Shown: positions 1 to 10,978 of the stretch, in pieces
Numbering within the stretch: the stretch's first letter is position 1
Layout: every line of letters starts with the position of its first letter
From: Cepaea nemoralis
Lineage: Eukaryota > Mollusca > Gastropoda > Stylommatophora > Helicidae
Assembly (NCBI GenBank): GCA_014155875.1
Contig: JACEFZ010027953.1
Span: forward strand, 124,001 to 188,000
Length of the DNA stretch: 64,000 nucleotides
Direction: 5' to 3'
Position numbers and translations under genes: made by a program
The notes under the pieces: generated by a model
Told to the model about the DNA's origin: nothing
What the model saw: only the letters and a program-made list of their open reading frames with translations
Database searches by the model: none

Positions 1-117
1 TCACAGGGGCCGCCTTTACTTTCCAAGATATATCCTGCTGCCCATTTTAGGCCGTAGTTCAAAGATATGCCTATCGGGTTGTCAGGCAACTAACTACAAT
101 AAGATCTGCGTTATCAT

Positions 118-345
118 TCCCGTTTATTTATAAACTGTCTTAGAGGCCTCAAACGGTTCTCCCAATTGCTATTTCTGTGTAATACGTGTACACCATTGGA
201 ACCCACAAATCATTTTTCTTCTTTAAATGTTCCCGTTTATGTAAAATCTGTCTTAGAGGCCTCAAAAGGTTCCCCCAATTGATGTTTCTGTGCAATACGT
301 GTACACCATTGGAACCGACCGATCATTTCTCTTGTTTAAATGTTC
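118..345. repeat. Two tandem copies of a 113-bp repeat
   Basis: A unit starting near 119 (cccgtttattta) recurs at 232 (cccgtttat). Both copies share the phrases ctgtcttagaggcctcaaa and aatacgtgtacaccattgga. A third, more diverged copy lies at about 4800-4895, on the far side of LINE A. This is the only structure I see in the first 440 bases. No coding potential is evident. Confidence 0.8.
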
Positions 346-444
346 GTTGATATACTTGACACAGCATTACGGATCGATGTGTTTGTGTGTTTGATACTTG
401 ACCTACTGGTTTAATGTAACATTCTGAGACCTATGGTGCTATCT

Positions 445-456
445 CAAAGGTTAGAT
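445..456. repeat. Target-site duplication of LINE A, left copy
   Basis: CAAAGGTTAGAT abuts the 3' end of the minus-strand LINE A and is repeated exactly at 4427-4438 beyond its 5' end. A 12-bp perfect direct repeat at both ends of a LINE is the expected product of target-primed reverse transcription. Confidence 0.85.
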
Positions 457-518
457 TGGCACCTTTCCGTCTTGACAGACGATAGTTTGGTACATTGTGC
501 TTCAAAAAGGCTTAATAA

Positions 519-3062
519 CTACGATCCATGGCGGTGGCGAGTGTGGCTGATAAGGCCAATTCTTGCTGCAAATGTTTGCCCACAGTAGGTGCATGTGAAA
601 ACATGGTCACTTCCACCATTTTGCACCATCTTACGTCTCTCACGCTCTATGTGTGCTTTATCTGCAATCATTTTCTCCTTTGTCTTTATTCCATTTCTGA
701 TAGTTGCCCTCCATGCAACACGTTCAGCGGCGACGTGCTCCCAATGTGCATTATCAATGCCTGTATCAATCATGTCCCGCTTACACACATCTTTGTATCG
801 CAGTAGAGGCCGACCCTGAGATCTCCTACCCGTCTGTAATTCCCCAAAAAAGATGTCCTTTGGTATTCTACCATCATCCATCCTCCTAACGTGTCCTATC
901 CATCTAAGTCTACGAAGACTGAGCATGGAATACACCGTCACACAACCTGATCTTTCCAATACTTCAGTATTTGTGATTTTGTCTTGCCACTTAATACCAA
1001 GTATTCTTCGCAGACACCGCATATGAAAGCTGTTTAAACGTTTCTCTTGGCGTGAGTAAGTTGTCCAGGTTTCACTGCCATAAAGAAGAGTACTAAGGAC
1101 ACAGGCTTGGTAGACGAGGACTTTTGTTTTGGCAGTAAGCTTCCTGTTCTCCCAGACTCTTTTTGCTAACATGTTCATTGTTGTTGCTGCCTTGCCAATC
1201 CTGATGTTGATTTCCTGATCGAGGGATAATTTGCTATTTACCTCTGATCCTAGATATGTAAAATGGTCTACTATCTCCAGTTCGGCGTCGTCAATAAAGA
1301 TTGATGGTACACCATGTGCACCTTGTGACATAATCTGTGTCTTCTTTTTGTTAATTGTTAAACCAAATTCAGAACAAGCATTGGAGAATGCAGATAGTAG
1401 ATGTTGTAATTCTTCCTCAGAGTGGGTCGTAATCGCAGCATCATCCGCAAAAAGCAACTCTCTGATTAGTACCCTGCTAATTTTGGTCTTGGCCTTCAAT
1501 CTCTGAGCATTATAGAGGCCACCATCTGATCGTGAGTGAATGTATATACCGTCATCCTGATCACGAAAGGCATATTTCAGTAGAAGTGAAAAGTATATCC
1601 CAAAGAGGGTGGGGGCTAGTACACAACCTTGCTTAACTCCACTCTTGATTTCAAACTCTTCTGAAGTTGAGCCATCAAACTTGATTATACCCTTCATGCC
1701 TGTGTGGAACGATTCCACAATGGACAGAAGAGTTGGTGGGCAGCCAATCTTCTTTAGTGCTTTGAACAGACCCTCACGACTGACCAAATCGAATGCCTTT
1801 GTGAGGTCGATGAAGGCAATAAACAGTGGCTGATTTTGTTCCCGGCATTTTTCTTGCATCTGTCGCAATGAGAATATCATATCAATGGTAGACCGGTTCT
1901 GACGGAAGCCGCACTGTGATTCAGGGTAGACTTGATCTCCCAGGACTTGAAGTCTGTGCAGGACAATTCTGGCAAATACTTTCCCAACAATACACAGTAG
2001 TGAGATACCCCTATAGTTGTTACAGTCGCTCCGATCTCCCTTGTTCTTGTACAGCGTTATGATGTTTGAATCTTTGAAATCCTGTGGGACTTGTCCTTCT
2101 CGCCAGCATAGCTCTATTAGCTGGTGGATCTGTAGAGCGAGTGTGTCTTGCCCACTCCTGATCACCTCTATTGGAATCCCATCCTTACCTGGAGCCTTGC
2201 CAGATGCAAGCTCATTTATAGCACACTTAACTTCTGTTATAGTGGGAAGTGTGTCCAGGTGGTCAAGAGTTGGCAGGGCCTCTATGGCGTTGAGGGCATC
2301 ATCCGCCAGCTTGGTCTCACTTGAGTAAAGCTCTAAATAGTGCTCGACCCATCTATCCATCTGCTGTTTCTTATCAGTGATGATTTCTCCAGTCAAGGTT
2401 TTCAGCGGTGCACTTATTTTGATCATTGGACCACAGGCTTTCTTTATCCCTTCATACATGCTTCTGATGTTTCCCTTATCACTTGCGATTTGAATGGACT
2501 CACATAACTTGATCCAATAGTCATTCGCACACTGCCTGGCAGCCTTTTGTACATCCTTCCTCGCTTGCTTCAGCTCACTCAGAGTGTTACGCGTTGGTCT
2601 TTCCTTGTTTCTTAAGAGAGCTATCTTCTTTTTATCAATCAAGGGCTGCAGTATCTGGCTGTTTGCCGCAAACCAGTCCTGCCTCTTATGATCCACAGTG
2701 CCGTAAACCCCTACCGCTGTTTTATAAATAGTTTCCTTAAGTTTACTCCATTTATCATTTACTATACAATTTTCTGATGTATCATTGAAAGCGTCTTCAA
2801 GTTGCTGTTGAAATTCAAAGCACTTTCCAGGATCGTGAGTGTTAGTAATATTAATCCTGGGGCTAGACTTGTGTTTAGCTGTGTAGATTCTCTTTGGTCT
2901 CAGTCTAACCCTTGCAACAACCAAAGAATGATCTGTATCACAGTCAGCACTGTGGTAACTTCGAGTTAATGATGTATGGTTCAGATGTTGTCTCCGTGTG
3001 ATAATGAAGTCCAGCTGATGCCAATGGCCGGATCTTGGATGTTTCCATGTGACCTTATGCAT
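519..3062 (-). pseudogene. LINE A ORF2: end of endonuclease, reverse transcriptase and C-terminal zinc finger
   Basis: This open frame of 847 codons ends in TGA-type stop context at 519-521. Residues 1-70 are the end of the AP-like endonuclease (HSADCDTDHSLV, the SDH-like region). The RT domain follows, with NNYRGISLLCIVGK, GFRQNRSTIDMIF, FIDLTKAFDLVSREGL, GVKQGCVLAPTLFG and the catalytic FADDAA motif. A thumb/connection region contains LSTLLYGSETWTTY and RRLRWIGHVRRMDD. At the extreme C-terminus lies CTYCGQTFAARIGLISH followed by histidines, a C2H2-type finger. The same finger ends LINE D at 57-60 kb. The annotated start is simply where this frame opens. The true protein begins upstream in the endonuclease, separated by a frame change near 3063-3130, so the gene is broken although the RT part is intact. 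Confidence 0.9.
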
Positions 3063-3690
3063 CTCTTTTGTTTTAAAAAAGGAGTTTGTAATACATAGGT
3101 CATTTCTAGTGCAATGCTCCAGCAGCCTTTACCCATTATCATTCATGCGACCGATGTTGTATTTTCCAAGGCACACTGGCCATGAACTCGAGTCCTTGCC
3201 CACACGAGCATTGAAATCACCGAGCATATAAATGTAGTCGGATTTTGGAACTGCCTTGATCGCAGAGTCTAGCTGCTCATAGAACGTATCCTTCACATCA
3301 TCAGAGGAAGCGAGTGTCGGTGCATATGCAGTGAGAATGGTGGCAAATCCACAAGAGGTTGCCAAGCGCAGTGATAATAATCTTTCATTACCTCCAGCTG
3401 GGATATCAATCATTCCCAGTAGCGAATTCTTCACTGCAAAGCCCACACCATGTTGCGTTTTTTCTGCCTGCCCTCTTCCCTTCCAGAAAAAGGTGTAATT
3501 GTTTTCCCTGAGTGACCCTTCCTCAGCGAGGCGAGTCTCCTGCAGGCCAGCAATATCAATGTTAAGACTGATTGAGTTCAGCATCAATCACAGCCGTTTT
3601 TCTCACATCGTCAATATTTGTCAAGTCAGTGGAAAATCCTGGACACATGGTTCTCACGTTCCAGGTTGCAAGCCGTAGCTTGAGGTTTCT
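3063..3690 (-). pseudogene. LINE A AP-like endonuclease, frameshifted
   Basis: Minus-strand translation gives the N-terminal motif ATWNVRTMCPGF (about 3640-3680), then AGLQETRLAEEGSL, HGVGFAVKN, LTAYAPTLASS and YMLGDFNARVGKDSSSW. These are landmarks of the exonuclease-endonuclease-phosphatase fold that nicks target DNA for APE-type LINEs. The frame changes near 3560-3595 and again near 3063-3130, so the domain is spread over three frames. The longest single-frame piece is 3129-3587. The reading frame upstream of the first motif is closed by a stop before any methionine, so the original start cannot be fixed. Confidence 0.85.
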
Positions 3691-4426
3691 ATTCTTTTTA
3701 TTAGTACCTGGTGCATTGGTTTTACAGCCTGCGATTCAGATTTTGTCCTAGCCCCAAGCACCCATTGAAGCAGGCAGGCTGTGGCGGATCAGCACCCAAT
3801 TGGCTGGGGGCTGCCCAGCTTGAGGCGGGCGGTAGCTGATCAGTGACACCTGTAGGTGTCTCCCACCGTCAGAGGCAACGCGTGGCGCCCCATGTCTACG
3901 CCAACTGACAAGGACTTATAACCCGTAACAGTTGCCTCTCGCTTTGATTCCGAGACCGGTTAAGACCAGGGATGGAGTTATTGCCTCTCCATAGCACAAA
4001 GCCTGGGCTAAAATATAGAGATCATGTGTTGCCCATGCAGCATGATCCCTCTCTCGGCCTGCCTAGTTCACTCCAGAGGAAAGTTGACACCTATAATCTG
4101 GAACAAGACAAGCTGCAGAAGCTGCCGGATCAGCAAAGCAATGCTCTAACTGTCCGCCTGTCGGAGCTTCGATCCTAGACCAGCTGCCAACCAAGGCTTA
4201 GGGCCTGGTCTGCCCTGCCATGACTTATTTTGTCTTTGGGTTGCATTTCCTCGCACCAGGATAAGGCTAGTACCCTCCCAATTGCGCTCTTCCGCCCGAA
4301 GCCATTGGCACAATGTGGGGTGTCGGGTTTGGTAAGCGCCGCCCAACATTCGGCGCTGACAGAAAGCAGGTAGTACCGTCTACTGTCATACGGTAGCTCA
4401 GTCATATCTGACTAAGACCTGACTAA
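3691..4426 (-). other. LINE A 5' region
   Basis: This GC-rich stretch lies upstream of the endonuclease on the minus strand and extends to the target-site duplication. About 3965-4376 is clearly homologous to 44225-44618 (shared phrases include tctcggcctgcctagtt and agggcctggtctgccctgcc), which defines it as part of the element and not flanking DNA. It probably holds the internal promoter expected of a full-length LINE, but no promoter motif is distinct. Short ORFs here look incidental. Confidence 0.75.
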
Positions 4427-4438
4427 CAAAGGTTAGAT
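4427..4438. repeat. Target-site duplication of LINE A, right copy
   Basis: Exact second copy of CAAAGGTTAGAT, immediately outside the 5' end of LINE A. Confidence 0.85.
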
Positions 4439-4622
4439 ATATTGTTCGTATTCCATAGAGGTGTGTTCTTGTGGATTATAGACTAAGCAAATGAAGACAC
4501 CGTTTTGGATGGGGTGGAAAGGAGGGGGGGGGGGGGGGTCTCTTCGCGGTCATGCGTCGAAGTACACTTGTTCCTGCAGCGAGGAGCTGTGGTCATTTGG
4601 CTGTTACAAGTTCGAATCTCAG

Positions 4623-4796
4623 TCGGTAACTATAGCTTTAAATTGTTATGTTGTCTAGTGCATGCTCTATTATCTATTGCTCCTTCTCCTTCCTGTGAGC
4701 GCCAATCGGTCGGTAACTATAGCTTTCAATGTTTATGCTGCCTACTGCGTCCTCTATTATCTAAAGCTTTTTCTCTTTTCTATGACCTCCAAGCAA
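4623..4796. repeat. Two tandem copies of an 87-bp repeat
   Basis: The phrase tcggtaactatagctttnaa occurs at 4623 and again at 4710, each followed by similar text ending in ctctattatcta. The period is 87 bp. A guanine run (about 4525-4540) precedes it. Confidence 0.7.
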
Positions 4797-4799
4797 GAC

Positions 4800-4895
4800 A
4801 TGCATGTTTATTTATGAACTGTCTTATTGACCTAAAACTGTTCCCCCAATTGATATATCTCTGTAATACGTTCCCAACACGTGTACTTTACGATA
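4800..4895. repeat. Diverged third copy of the 113-bp repeat of 118-345
   Basis: It shares gtttatttat, aactgtctta, gttcccccaattgat, ctgtaatacgt and acacgtgtac with the two tandem copies left of LINE A. The host DNA on both sides of the LINE therefore belongs to one older repeat family. Confidence 0.6.
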
Positions 4896-5276
4896 TGTTC
4901 TGTATCTGTCTTGCGCAATACATCACTCTCACAGATTGTGAAGTTCTGCACAATTTTCACAAAAGCCCAATCTTTTTGTCTCCAAGCTATCTCCAAGCAT
5001 TAACGTTTTCCATTCTTTCCTTCCAACTACGACAATACGGGTATTAGGACAGACTGAATGCGACTTTTGTGCTTTCTTCTAAAGCACTTTTTTGTGAGCT
5101 AATTTGAAAGCAAACTTTCTGATACGAGTGGGCGTTGTTGTTGAAAATGAATTAAGAAGTGACGGGGAACCTGCCGTTGAATGAACTTTAAGCGGACGCA
5201 GCAATTATGCTTGAAAATGATATTGCTTGCTTTTGTTGTTGTTGTTTTAAAATTCAGATTCTGGTTAAACTATGGG

Positions 5277-6585
5277 GACGGAATGGCTGAGACAACTGTG
5301 AGGGAGGAGTGGCTGAGACAACTGTGAGGGAGGAATGGCTGAGACAACTGTGAGGGAGGAATGGCTGAGACAACTGTGAGGGAGGAATAGCTGAGACAAT
5401 TGTGAGGGAGGAATGGCTGAGACAATTGTGAGGGAGGAATGGCTGAGACAATTGTGAGGGAGGAATGGCTGAGACAATTGTGAGGGAGGAATGGCTGAGA
5501 CAGTTGTTGGGAAAGAGTGGCTAAGACAACTGTGGGGAGGAGTGGCTGAGACAATTGTGAGGGAGGAATGGCTGAGACAACTGTGAGGGAGGAGTGGCTG
5601 AGACAACTGTGAGGGATGAATGGCTGAGACAATTGTGGGGAAGAAGTGGCGTAGACAACTGTGAAGGAGGAGTGGCTGAGACAACTGTGGGGAAAAAGTG
5701 GCGTAGACAACTGTGGGGAAGAATTGGCTTAGACAATTGTTGGGGAGGAATGGGTTAGACAATTGTGAGAAAGGAGTGACTTAGACAATTGTGAGATAGG
5801 AATTGATTGGACAACTGTGGGGAAGATTGGTTAGGGTTGGCTGGTTTAGACAATTATTGGGGAGGCGTGACTTAGACAACTGCGGATTGGAGTGGCTTAG
5901 ACAGTTATGAGGGAGAGATGACTTAGAAAGTTATGGGGAAGGTATAGCTTTGACAGTTATGGGGGAGGAGTGGCTTAAACAATATTTGGGAGGAGTGGCT
6001 TAGACAGTTACGGGGAGGAATGACTTAGAGAAATGTGGCGCAGGAGTGGCTTTGACATGTATCGCGGTGGAGTGGCTTAGATGGTTATGGACGAGAAGTG
6101 GCTTAGACAACTATGGGAAAGAGTGGTTTGGAAATTTATGGGAGTGGGGTGGTTTAGACACCTATGGAGGAGGCGTAACTTAGACAACTGTGGGGAGGAG
6201 TGGCTTAGACAATTATGGGGGAAGGAGTGGCTTAGACAGTTATGTGGGAGGAGTGGCTTAGACAATTATGAGGGGAGAAGTGGTTTAGACAACTGTGGAA
6301 GAGTAGTGGCTTTGACAGATATGGGGGTGGAGTGGCTTAGATAGTTATGGAGGAGGAGTGGCTTAGACAATTATGAGGGAGGATTGGCTTAGACAACTGT
6401 GGAGGAGGAGTGGCTTAGACAGTTATGAGGGAGGATTGGCTTAGACAACTGCGGAGGAGTAGTGGCTTTTACAGATATATGGGTGGAGTGGCTTAGATAG
6501 TTATGAAAGGGGAGTGACTTAGACAGTTATGAGGGTGGAGTGGCTTAGACAACTGTGGAGGAGGAGTGGCTTAGACAATTATGAA
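5277..6585. repeat. 26-bp minisatellite, about 1.3 kb
   Basis: The tandem unit is exactly 26 bp in the left part: gagacaactg, tgagggagga, gtggct. Units from 5277 to about 5650 are close to each other. From about 5800 on they diverge (cttagacaattatgg variants, 25-28 bp), which suggests older material on the right and recent homogenisation on the left. Long minus-strand ORFs across it are a by-product of the repeat and are not genes. Confidence 0.9.
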
Positions 6586-6589
6586 TGGG

Positions 6590-7025
6590 ATGACAGAATC
6601 ATCAACGTGGAGTTCAAGACAAATACGAATGAACAAAGAGGTGAAGAAAAGACGCAGACGTTGTATGGAATATACATGAAGAAAAACTGAAAATAGTATA
6701 ACAAGAGGGGCATTTGTCTCATATCCACAGTGTAAAAGAAACAGGGGAAGACATAAAAATGCACGTAGAAGAGAAGTAGAAATAGAAATGAACAAAATGG
6801 TATGTACATGGACAGAGCTACATATCATTGCTAAGAATATGAGGGCTTGAAGTGAGCTGGTTGAGGACCTATGGTTCAGTCGGAGATAAAGGTACAAGAA
6901 AAAGACAGATGAAAACCGGCAGGTAGTTAACTTTTTTCCCATCAAGTTTGCCCAAAACATTTTGACTGCATATGTCTAATTTCTCCGATCACATTACGAT
7001 TTACATCTAATAATGAAAAGACTGG
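6590..7025. other. No recognisable feature
   Basis: AT-rich sequence to the right of the minisatellite. Short minus-strand ORFs rich in Phe, Leu and Ser show no recognisable motif. I see no RNA gene, element terminus or splice structure. Confidence 0.5.
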
Positions 7026-7029
7026 ATAA

Positions 7030-7215
7030 TAGGAATTTTTTGGGTCCGACCATGGTCTTCTATGCGGCTTGTCTACTTTTTGTCCATGTTTCACATACAT
7101 ACAAGAGTACAGAATTTATAAAGCACTTTAAAATTATTTTCCTCATTGCAGGTAACAGCTTTCTGTTGGTGAGTATGTTTTCCATCTTGTAATGGCGACT
7201 CTTGTTCTGATCTCA
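7030..7215 (-). pseudogene. LINE reverse-transcriptase C-terminal fragment
   Basis: Minus-strand translation across two frames gives a stretch like RIRTRVAI followed by pieces resembling the post-catalytic region of LINE RTs: an ILKCFINSV-like segment, then CETWTK, compare LLYGSETWTT in LINE A. It has frame changes and no flanking ORF, so it is a decayed fragment of roughly 60 codons. Confidence 0.5.
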
Positions 7216-7424
7216 ACAAGGCAACTTCCATAATATCTTATGAATGTTCCAAAAAATAGTTGCACCATTTCATCAGTTCGAGAATGTTTCCAGTTACTTA
7301 TTGTGGTATATATTTCTTCTGAGAGACAACAATAGAAAACTATGTGTTACATCGTGGTATTTCTTTCTTCTCGGAGACAACCATAGAAAAATATATCTTA
7401 TATTCATATGTGCAAGCTCTGACG

Positions 7425-7565
7425 TCTGAGTGGTTTCGTCTGACGGCAAGGGACACTGGTAATAGGGAAGGTTAATTCACACGCAAAAATCAGTCCAGCG
7501 CACTAGGAGTAGCATAACAAGTATGGACTACGGTGTAGTTCAAAGCGAACTAACGCAAAAACAAA
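7425..7565 (+). mobile_element. SINE family D, 3' part (decayed)
   Basis: The segment containing aggttaattcacacgcaaaa, atcagtccagcgcactagg and aaagcgaactaacg matches the 3' part of the better preserved SINE at 16302-16590 (acgcaaaaattagttcagt, cactagacgtactag, accgaacgaacg). No tRNA-like head is visible here. What follows, to about 7790, includes a weak LINE-like reading (TVTNDIFDG, RRRDRLKC) that I cannot assign firmly. Confidence 0.5.
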
Positions 7566-7794
7566 AATATGGCATAAATAAATGGATTGACAGAAAAATG
7601 AATGATTCAGTTCTTCAAGACGCAGATAAAAACCGTAAACTGATTACAGCAATTTGGTGTTGGCAGTCAAAACTGTATATGTTATGAGGAAAAAATAGAC
7701 TGGGGAAAACAGTGACAAATGACATATTTGATGGAACAATTGCAAGACGAAGAGACAGACTTAAATGTCAAGAAGGCATTGCTTCATGGCATAA

Positions 7795-9520
7795 TTAGGA
7801 GTGGCTACATGGCATAATTAGGAGTGGCTACAGGGCATAATTGGGAGTGGCTACATGGCATAATTAGGAACGGCTACAGGGCATAATTAGGAGTGGCTAC
7901 ATGGCATAATTAGGAGTGGCTACATGGCATAATTAGGAGTGGCTACATGGCATAAATAGGAGTGGATACATTCAATAATTAGGAGTGGCTACATAACATA
8001 ATTATGAGTGGCTACAGCGCATAATTAGGTGTCGCTACATGGCATAATTAGGAGTGGCTTTATGGCATAATTAGGAGTGGCTACATGGCATAATTAGGAG
8101 TGGCTACATGGCATAAATAGGAGTGGATACATGCAATAATTAGGAGTGGCTACAGGGCATAATTAGGAGTGGCTACATGGCATAATTAGGAGTGGCTACA
8201 CGGCATAATTAGGAGTGGCTACATGGCATAATTAGGAGTGGCTACACGGCATAATTAGGAGTACTTCATGGCATAATTAGGAGTGGCTACATGGCATAAT
8301 TAGGAGTGGCTACATAACATAATTATGAGTGGCTACAGCGCATAATTAGGTGTCGCTACATGGCATAATTAGGAGTGGCGTTATGGCATAATTAGGAGTG
8401 GCTACATGACATAATTAGGAGTGGCTACATGTCATAATTAGGAGTGGCTACAGGGCATAATTAGGAGTGGCTACAGGGCATAATTAGGAGTGACTACACG
8501 GCATAATTAGGAGTGGCTACATGCATAATTAGGAGTGGCTACATGGCATAGTTAGGAGTGGCTACAGGGCATAATTAGGAGTGGCTACAGGGCATAATTA
8601 GGAGTGGCTACATGGCATAATTAGGAGTGGCTACAGGGCATAATTAGGAGTGGCTACAGGGTATAATTGGGAGTGGCTACATGGCATAATTAGGAGTGGC
8701 TACAGCGCATAATTAGGTGTCGCTACATGGCATAATTAGGAGTGGCTTTATGGCATTATTAGGAGTGGCTACATGGCATAATTAGGAGTGGCTACATGGC
8801 ATAATTAGGAGTTGCTACAGGGCATAATTAGGAGTGGCTACAGGGCATAATTGTGAGTGGCTACAGGGCATAATTGGGAGTGGCTACATGGCATAATTAG
8901 GAGTGGCTATATGACATAATTAGGAGTGGCTACATGGCATAATTAGGAGTGGCTACATGTCATAATTAGGAGTGGCTACATGGCATAATTAGGAGTGGCT
9001 ACAGGGAATAATTAGGAGTGGCTACAGGGCATAATTAGGAGTGGCTACACGGCATAATTAGGAGTGGCTACATACATAAATAGGAGTGGCTACATGGCAT
9101 AATTAGGAGTGGCTACAGGACATAATTAGGAGTGGCTACAGGGCATAATTAGGAGTGGCTACATGGCATAATTAGGAGTGGCTACAGGGCATAATTGGGA
9201 GTGACCACAGGGCATAATTGGGAGTGGCTACAGGGCATAATTGAGAGTGGCTACATGGCATAATTAGGAGTGGCTACAGCGCACAATTAAGAGTGGCTAC
9301 AGGGCATAATTAGGAGTGGCTACATGGCATAATTAGGAGTGGCTACATGGCATAATTAGGAGTGGCTACATGGCATAATTAGGAGTGGCTACAGGGCATA
9401 ATTAGGAGTGGCTACATGGCATAATTAGGAGTGGCTACAGGGCATAATTAGGAGTGGCTACAGGGCATGATTAGGAGTGGCTACATTGCATAATTATGAG
9501 TGGCTACAGGGCATAATTGG
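7795..9520. repeat. 23-bp minisatellite, about 1.7 kb
   Basis: About 75 tandem copies of a 23-bp unit: cataattagg, agtggctaca, tgg. Common variants are cagggc or catggc at the end and aattggg for aattagg. A multi-unit block is repeated: the phrase cataacataattatgagtgg with agcgcataattaggtgtcgc occurs at about 7990 and 8310, with a partial version near 8700. This shows duplications larger than one unit. It shares the core aggagtggct with the 26-bp array at 5.3 kb. Confidence 0.95.
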
Positions 9521-9854
9521 GAGAAGAACACAGACTTGATTCACGAATGTTGATCGCGTGGGATGGTAAACCAAGAGGGCTCACGTATACTGACATTGCT
9601 CGTGTTGATGATAATAAAGTATTTCTTGGTAGGTTTAAATAATATAAATTCCACTGTAGAACAAGCACGATAGGAGGCTTATGATAGCCAGACGTAGTTC
9701 AACCTCGGCAAGTGTTTCGATATTTGTAATTTTCTCATGCTCTCTGGGAGTGGAGGGGGGGGGGGGGGGAGAGGTGTCTTTCTCCTGTCGTGAAATATCA
9801 TATTTGTTGTCAGCTTCAGTTATACATTTTTCCGTATAATTTCACATAAAACCT

Positions 9855-9856
<2 letters not shown>

Positions 9857-9910
<54 letters not shown>

Positions 9911-9932
9911 ACAACAACAACAGCAGCAGCAG
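9857..9932. repeat. (CAA)n microsatellite
   Basis: CAA repeats, with a short CAG stretch at the right end, directly at the 3' side of the minus-strand SINE B. Confidence 0.95.
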
Positions 9933-9942
9933 CAACACCAAC

Positions 9943-10185
9943 TAAAAGTTGCTTAACAGTCGACAGAGTCGACTTCATTGCACCGGGTTTTATCGCATAT
10001 GGCTCGGTCTCTTTCCGCAGCGCGGAAAGCGTCGCACAAAGCACGAACTCCAGTAGCTCTAGCGACGACCCACAGAATCTCCGAAAAATTTAACTCGTGA
10101 ACCGAAGGACGCGGCCCGAAATCGAACCCACAACCTTCGGAGCCCGAGTTAAATGGCTTGACCACTTCGCCACGAAGACTCCCGC
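9943..10185 (-). mobile_element. tRNA-derived SINE, family B, copy 1
   Basis: On the minus strand the element starts near 10185 with a tRNA-like head. The A-box-like tggcgaagtgg is followed about 40 bases later by the B-box-like gggttcgatttc. The body contains cgtgctttgtgcgacgcttt and gcggaaagagaccgagccat. The same order of landmarks occurs in the plus-strand copy at 46797-47035, which proves a dispersed family. It is flanked on both sides by (CAA)n, which suggests insertion into a CAA microsatellite or a CAA-type tail. The family name is not known to me. Confidence 0.8.

Positions 10186-10248
<63 letters not shown>
10186..10248. repeat. (CAA)n microsatellite
   Basis: About 21 CAA units to the right of SINE B, mirroring the CAA array on its left. 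Confidence 0.95.
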
Positions 10249-10249
<1 letters not shown>

Positions 10250-10639
10250 GAAACCTCACCAACAGCAACAACTGTCTTCTATCCCACAAAACACGATACT
10301 AGCAATCATTCTACCCCGGTCTGTAATCTATTCTCATCAGTTCATTGTGTTATCAGTCTTACCTGTTTACGCCTGCCTCAGTGACGGTTACTAGGGGTTC
10401 GAGTCACAATATAATGGATTCGAATTGTCAAAACTATCTCTGGGCTCCTATTACGACCCGGCCTAAATATGACCCCTGGAAATGTCTCGGGGAGTTACGG
10501 CAGCCGGTGAGATACCGACAACATCATCCACAGCTGCCAAATGGTTTATACAAATACGGGTCCATCTACACATGCCCTCTCTATGTTAGGGCTTGTTATA
10601 GGGACTGACTGACTTGACTGACTTATATGTTATGTTAGT

Positions 10640-10880
10640 TACATATTCTTTACAGGACGTCGCAGTAAACCACAGCATTTTTAGCTGTTTGTATTTCTTG
10701 GCCAGTTACCATCAAGTAGTTTGCCATTGCATTTTGAACGACCGAAACCCATAGCATTCTTTGAAAACAAACACTAGGCGGTTTGCTGCTAAATCATCCG
10801 CAGCTGTGTTTCGAACACGGTATGAGGGATTACGAAATGCGTTCGTAACTCCTTTGCCACGGAGCTGGTACTTTTATGTA
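10640..10880 (-). mobile_element. tRNA-derived SINE, family C, copy 1
   Basis: The minus-strand head shows an A-box-like tggcaaaggagttacg and a B-box-like gtgttcgaaac. The 3' part reads caatggcaaactact, ttggccaagaaata-type text and gcgacgtcctgtaaagaat. The last two landmarks recur in order at 13150-13262 on the plus strand, which defines a two-copy family in this window. The heads of the two copies differ more than their tails do. Confidence 0.7.
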
Positions 10881-10961
10881 TCCCACAGTGTAATTCTTTC
10901 AGACCAATACAAAGTTGACGCAGTTAAGTGTGTGTGACTCCTGCGAATAGTGAAAGATGTT

Positions 10962-10978
10962 AAACACAGGCATACTCA
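10962..10978. repeat. Left target-site duplication of SINE A copy 1
   Basis: aaacacaggcatactca matches 11376-11392 (aaacacaggcgtagtgt) at 13 of 17 positions, the first ten being identical. It is an aged target-site duplication around the SINE. Confidence 0.6.

Larger units (their letters stand above)
457..4426 (-). mobile_element. LINE A, apparently full-length APE-type non-LTR retrotransposon
   Basis: The body is 3,970 bp, bounded by a perfect 12-bp target-site duplication (445-456 and 4427-4438). Read on the minus strand it has a GC-rich 5' region (about 3691-4426), an AP-type endonuclease (about 3063-3690, two frame changes), a long reverse-transcriptase ORF (3062-519) ending in a C2H2 finger, and a short 3' UTR ending near 457. 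The 5' UTR is present and homologous to the derivative at 44.2-44.6 kb, so this copy is close to full length. It lacks an obvious poly(A) or microsatellite tail. The frameshifts in the endonuclease make it inactive as sequenced, but they are few, and some could be sequencing errors. Confidence 0.85.

Noticed and set aside
4505..5047. 180-codon ORF
   Set aside because: Overlaps the 87-bp tandem repeat and the old 113-bp repeat; no motif.
5254..5762. Overlapping Ser/Pro/His-rich ORFs
   Set aside because: By-products of the 26-bp minisatellite, with no codon or motif evidence.
7795..9520. CRISPR-like array
   Set aside because: Units are contiguous 23-mers without unique spacers, and the genome is eukaryotic.
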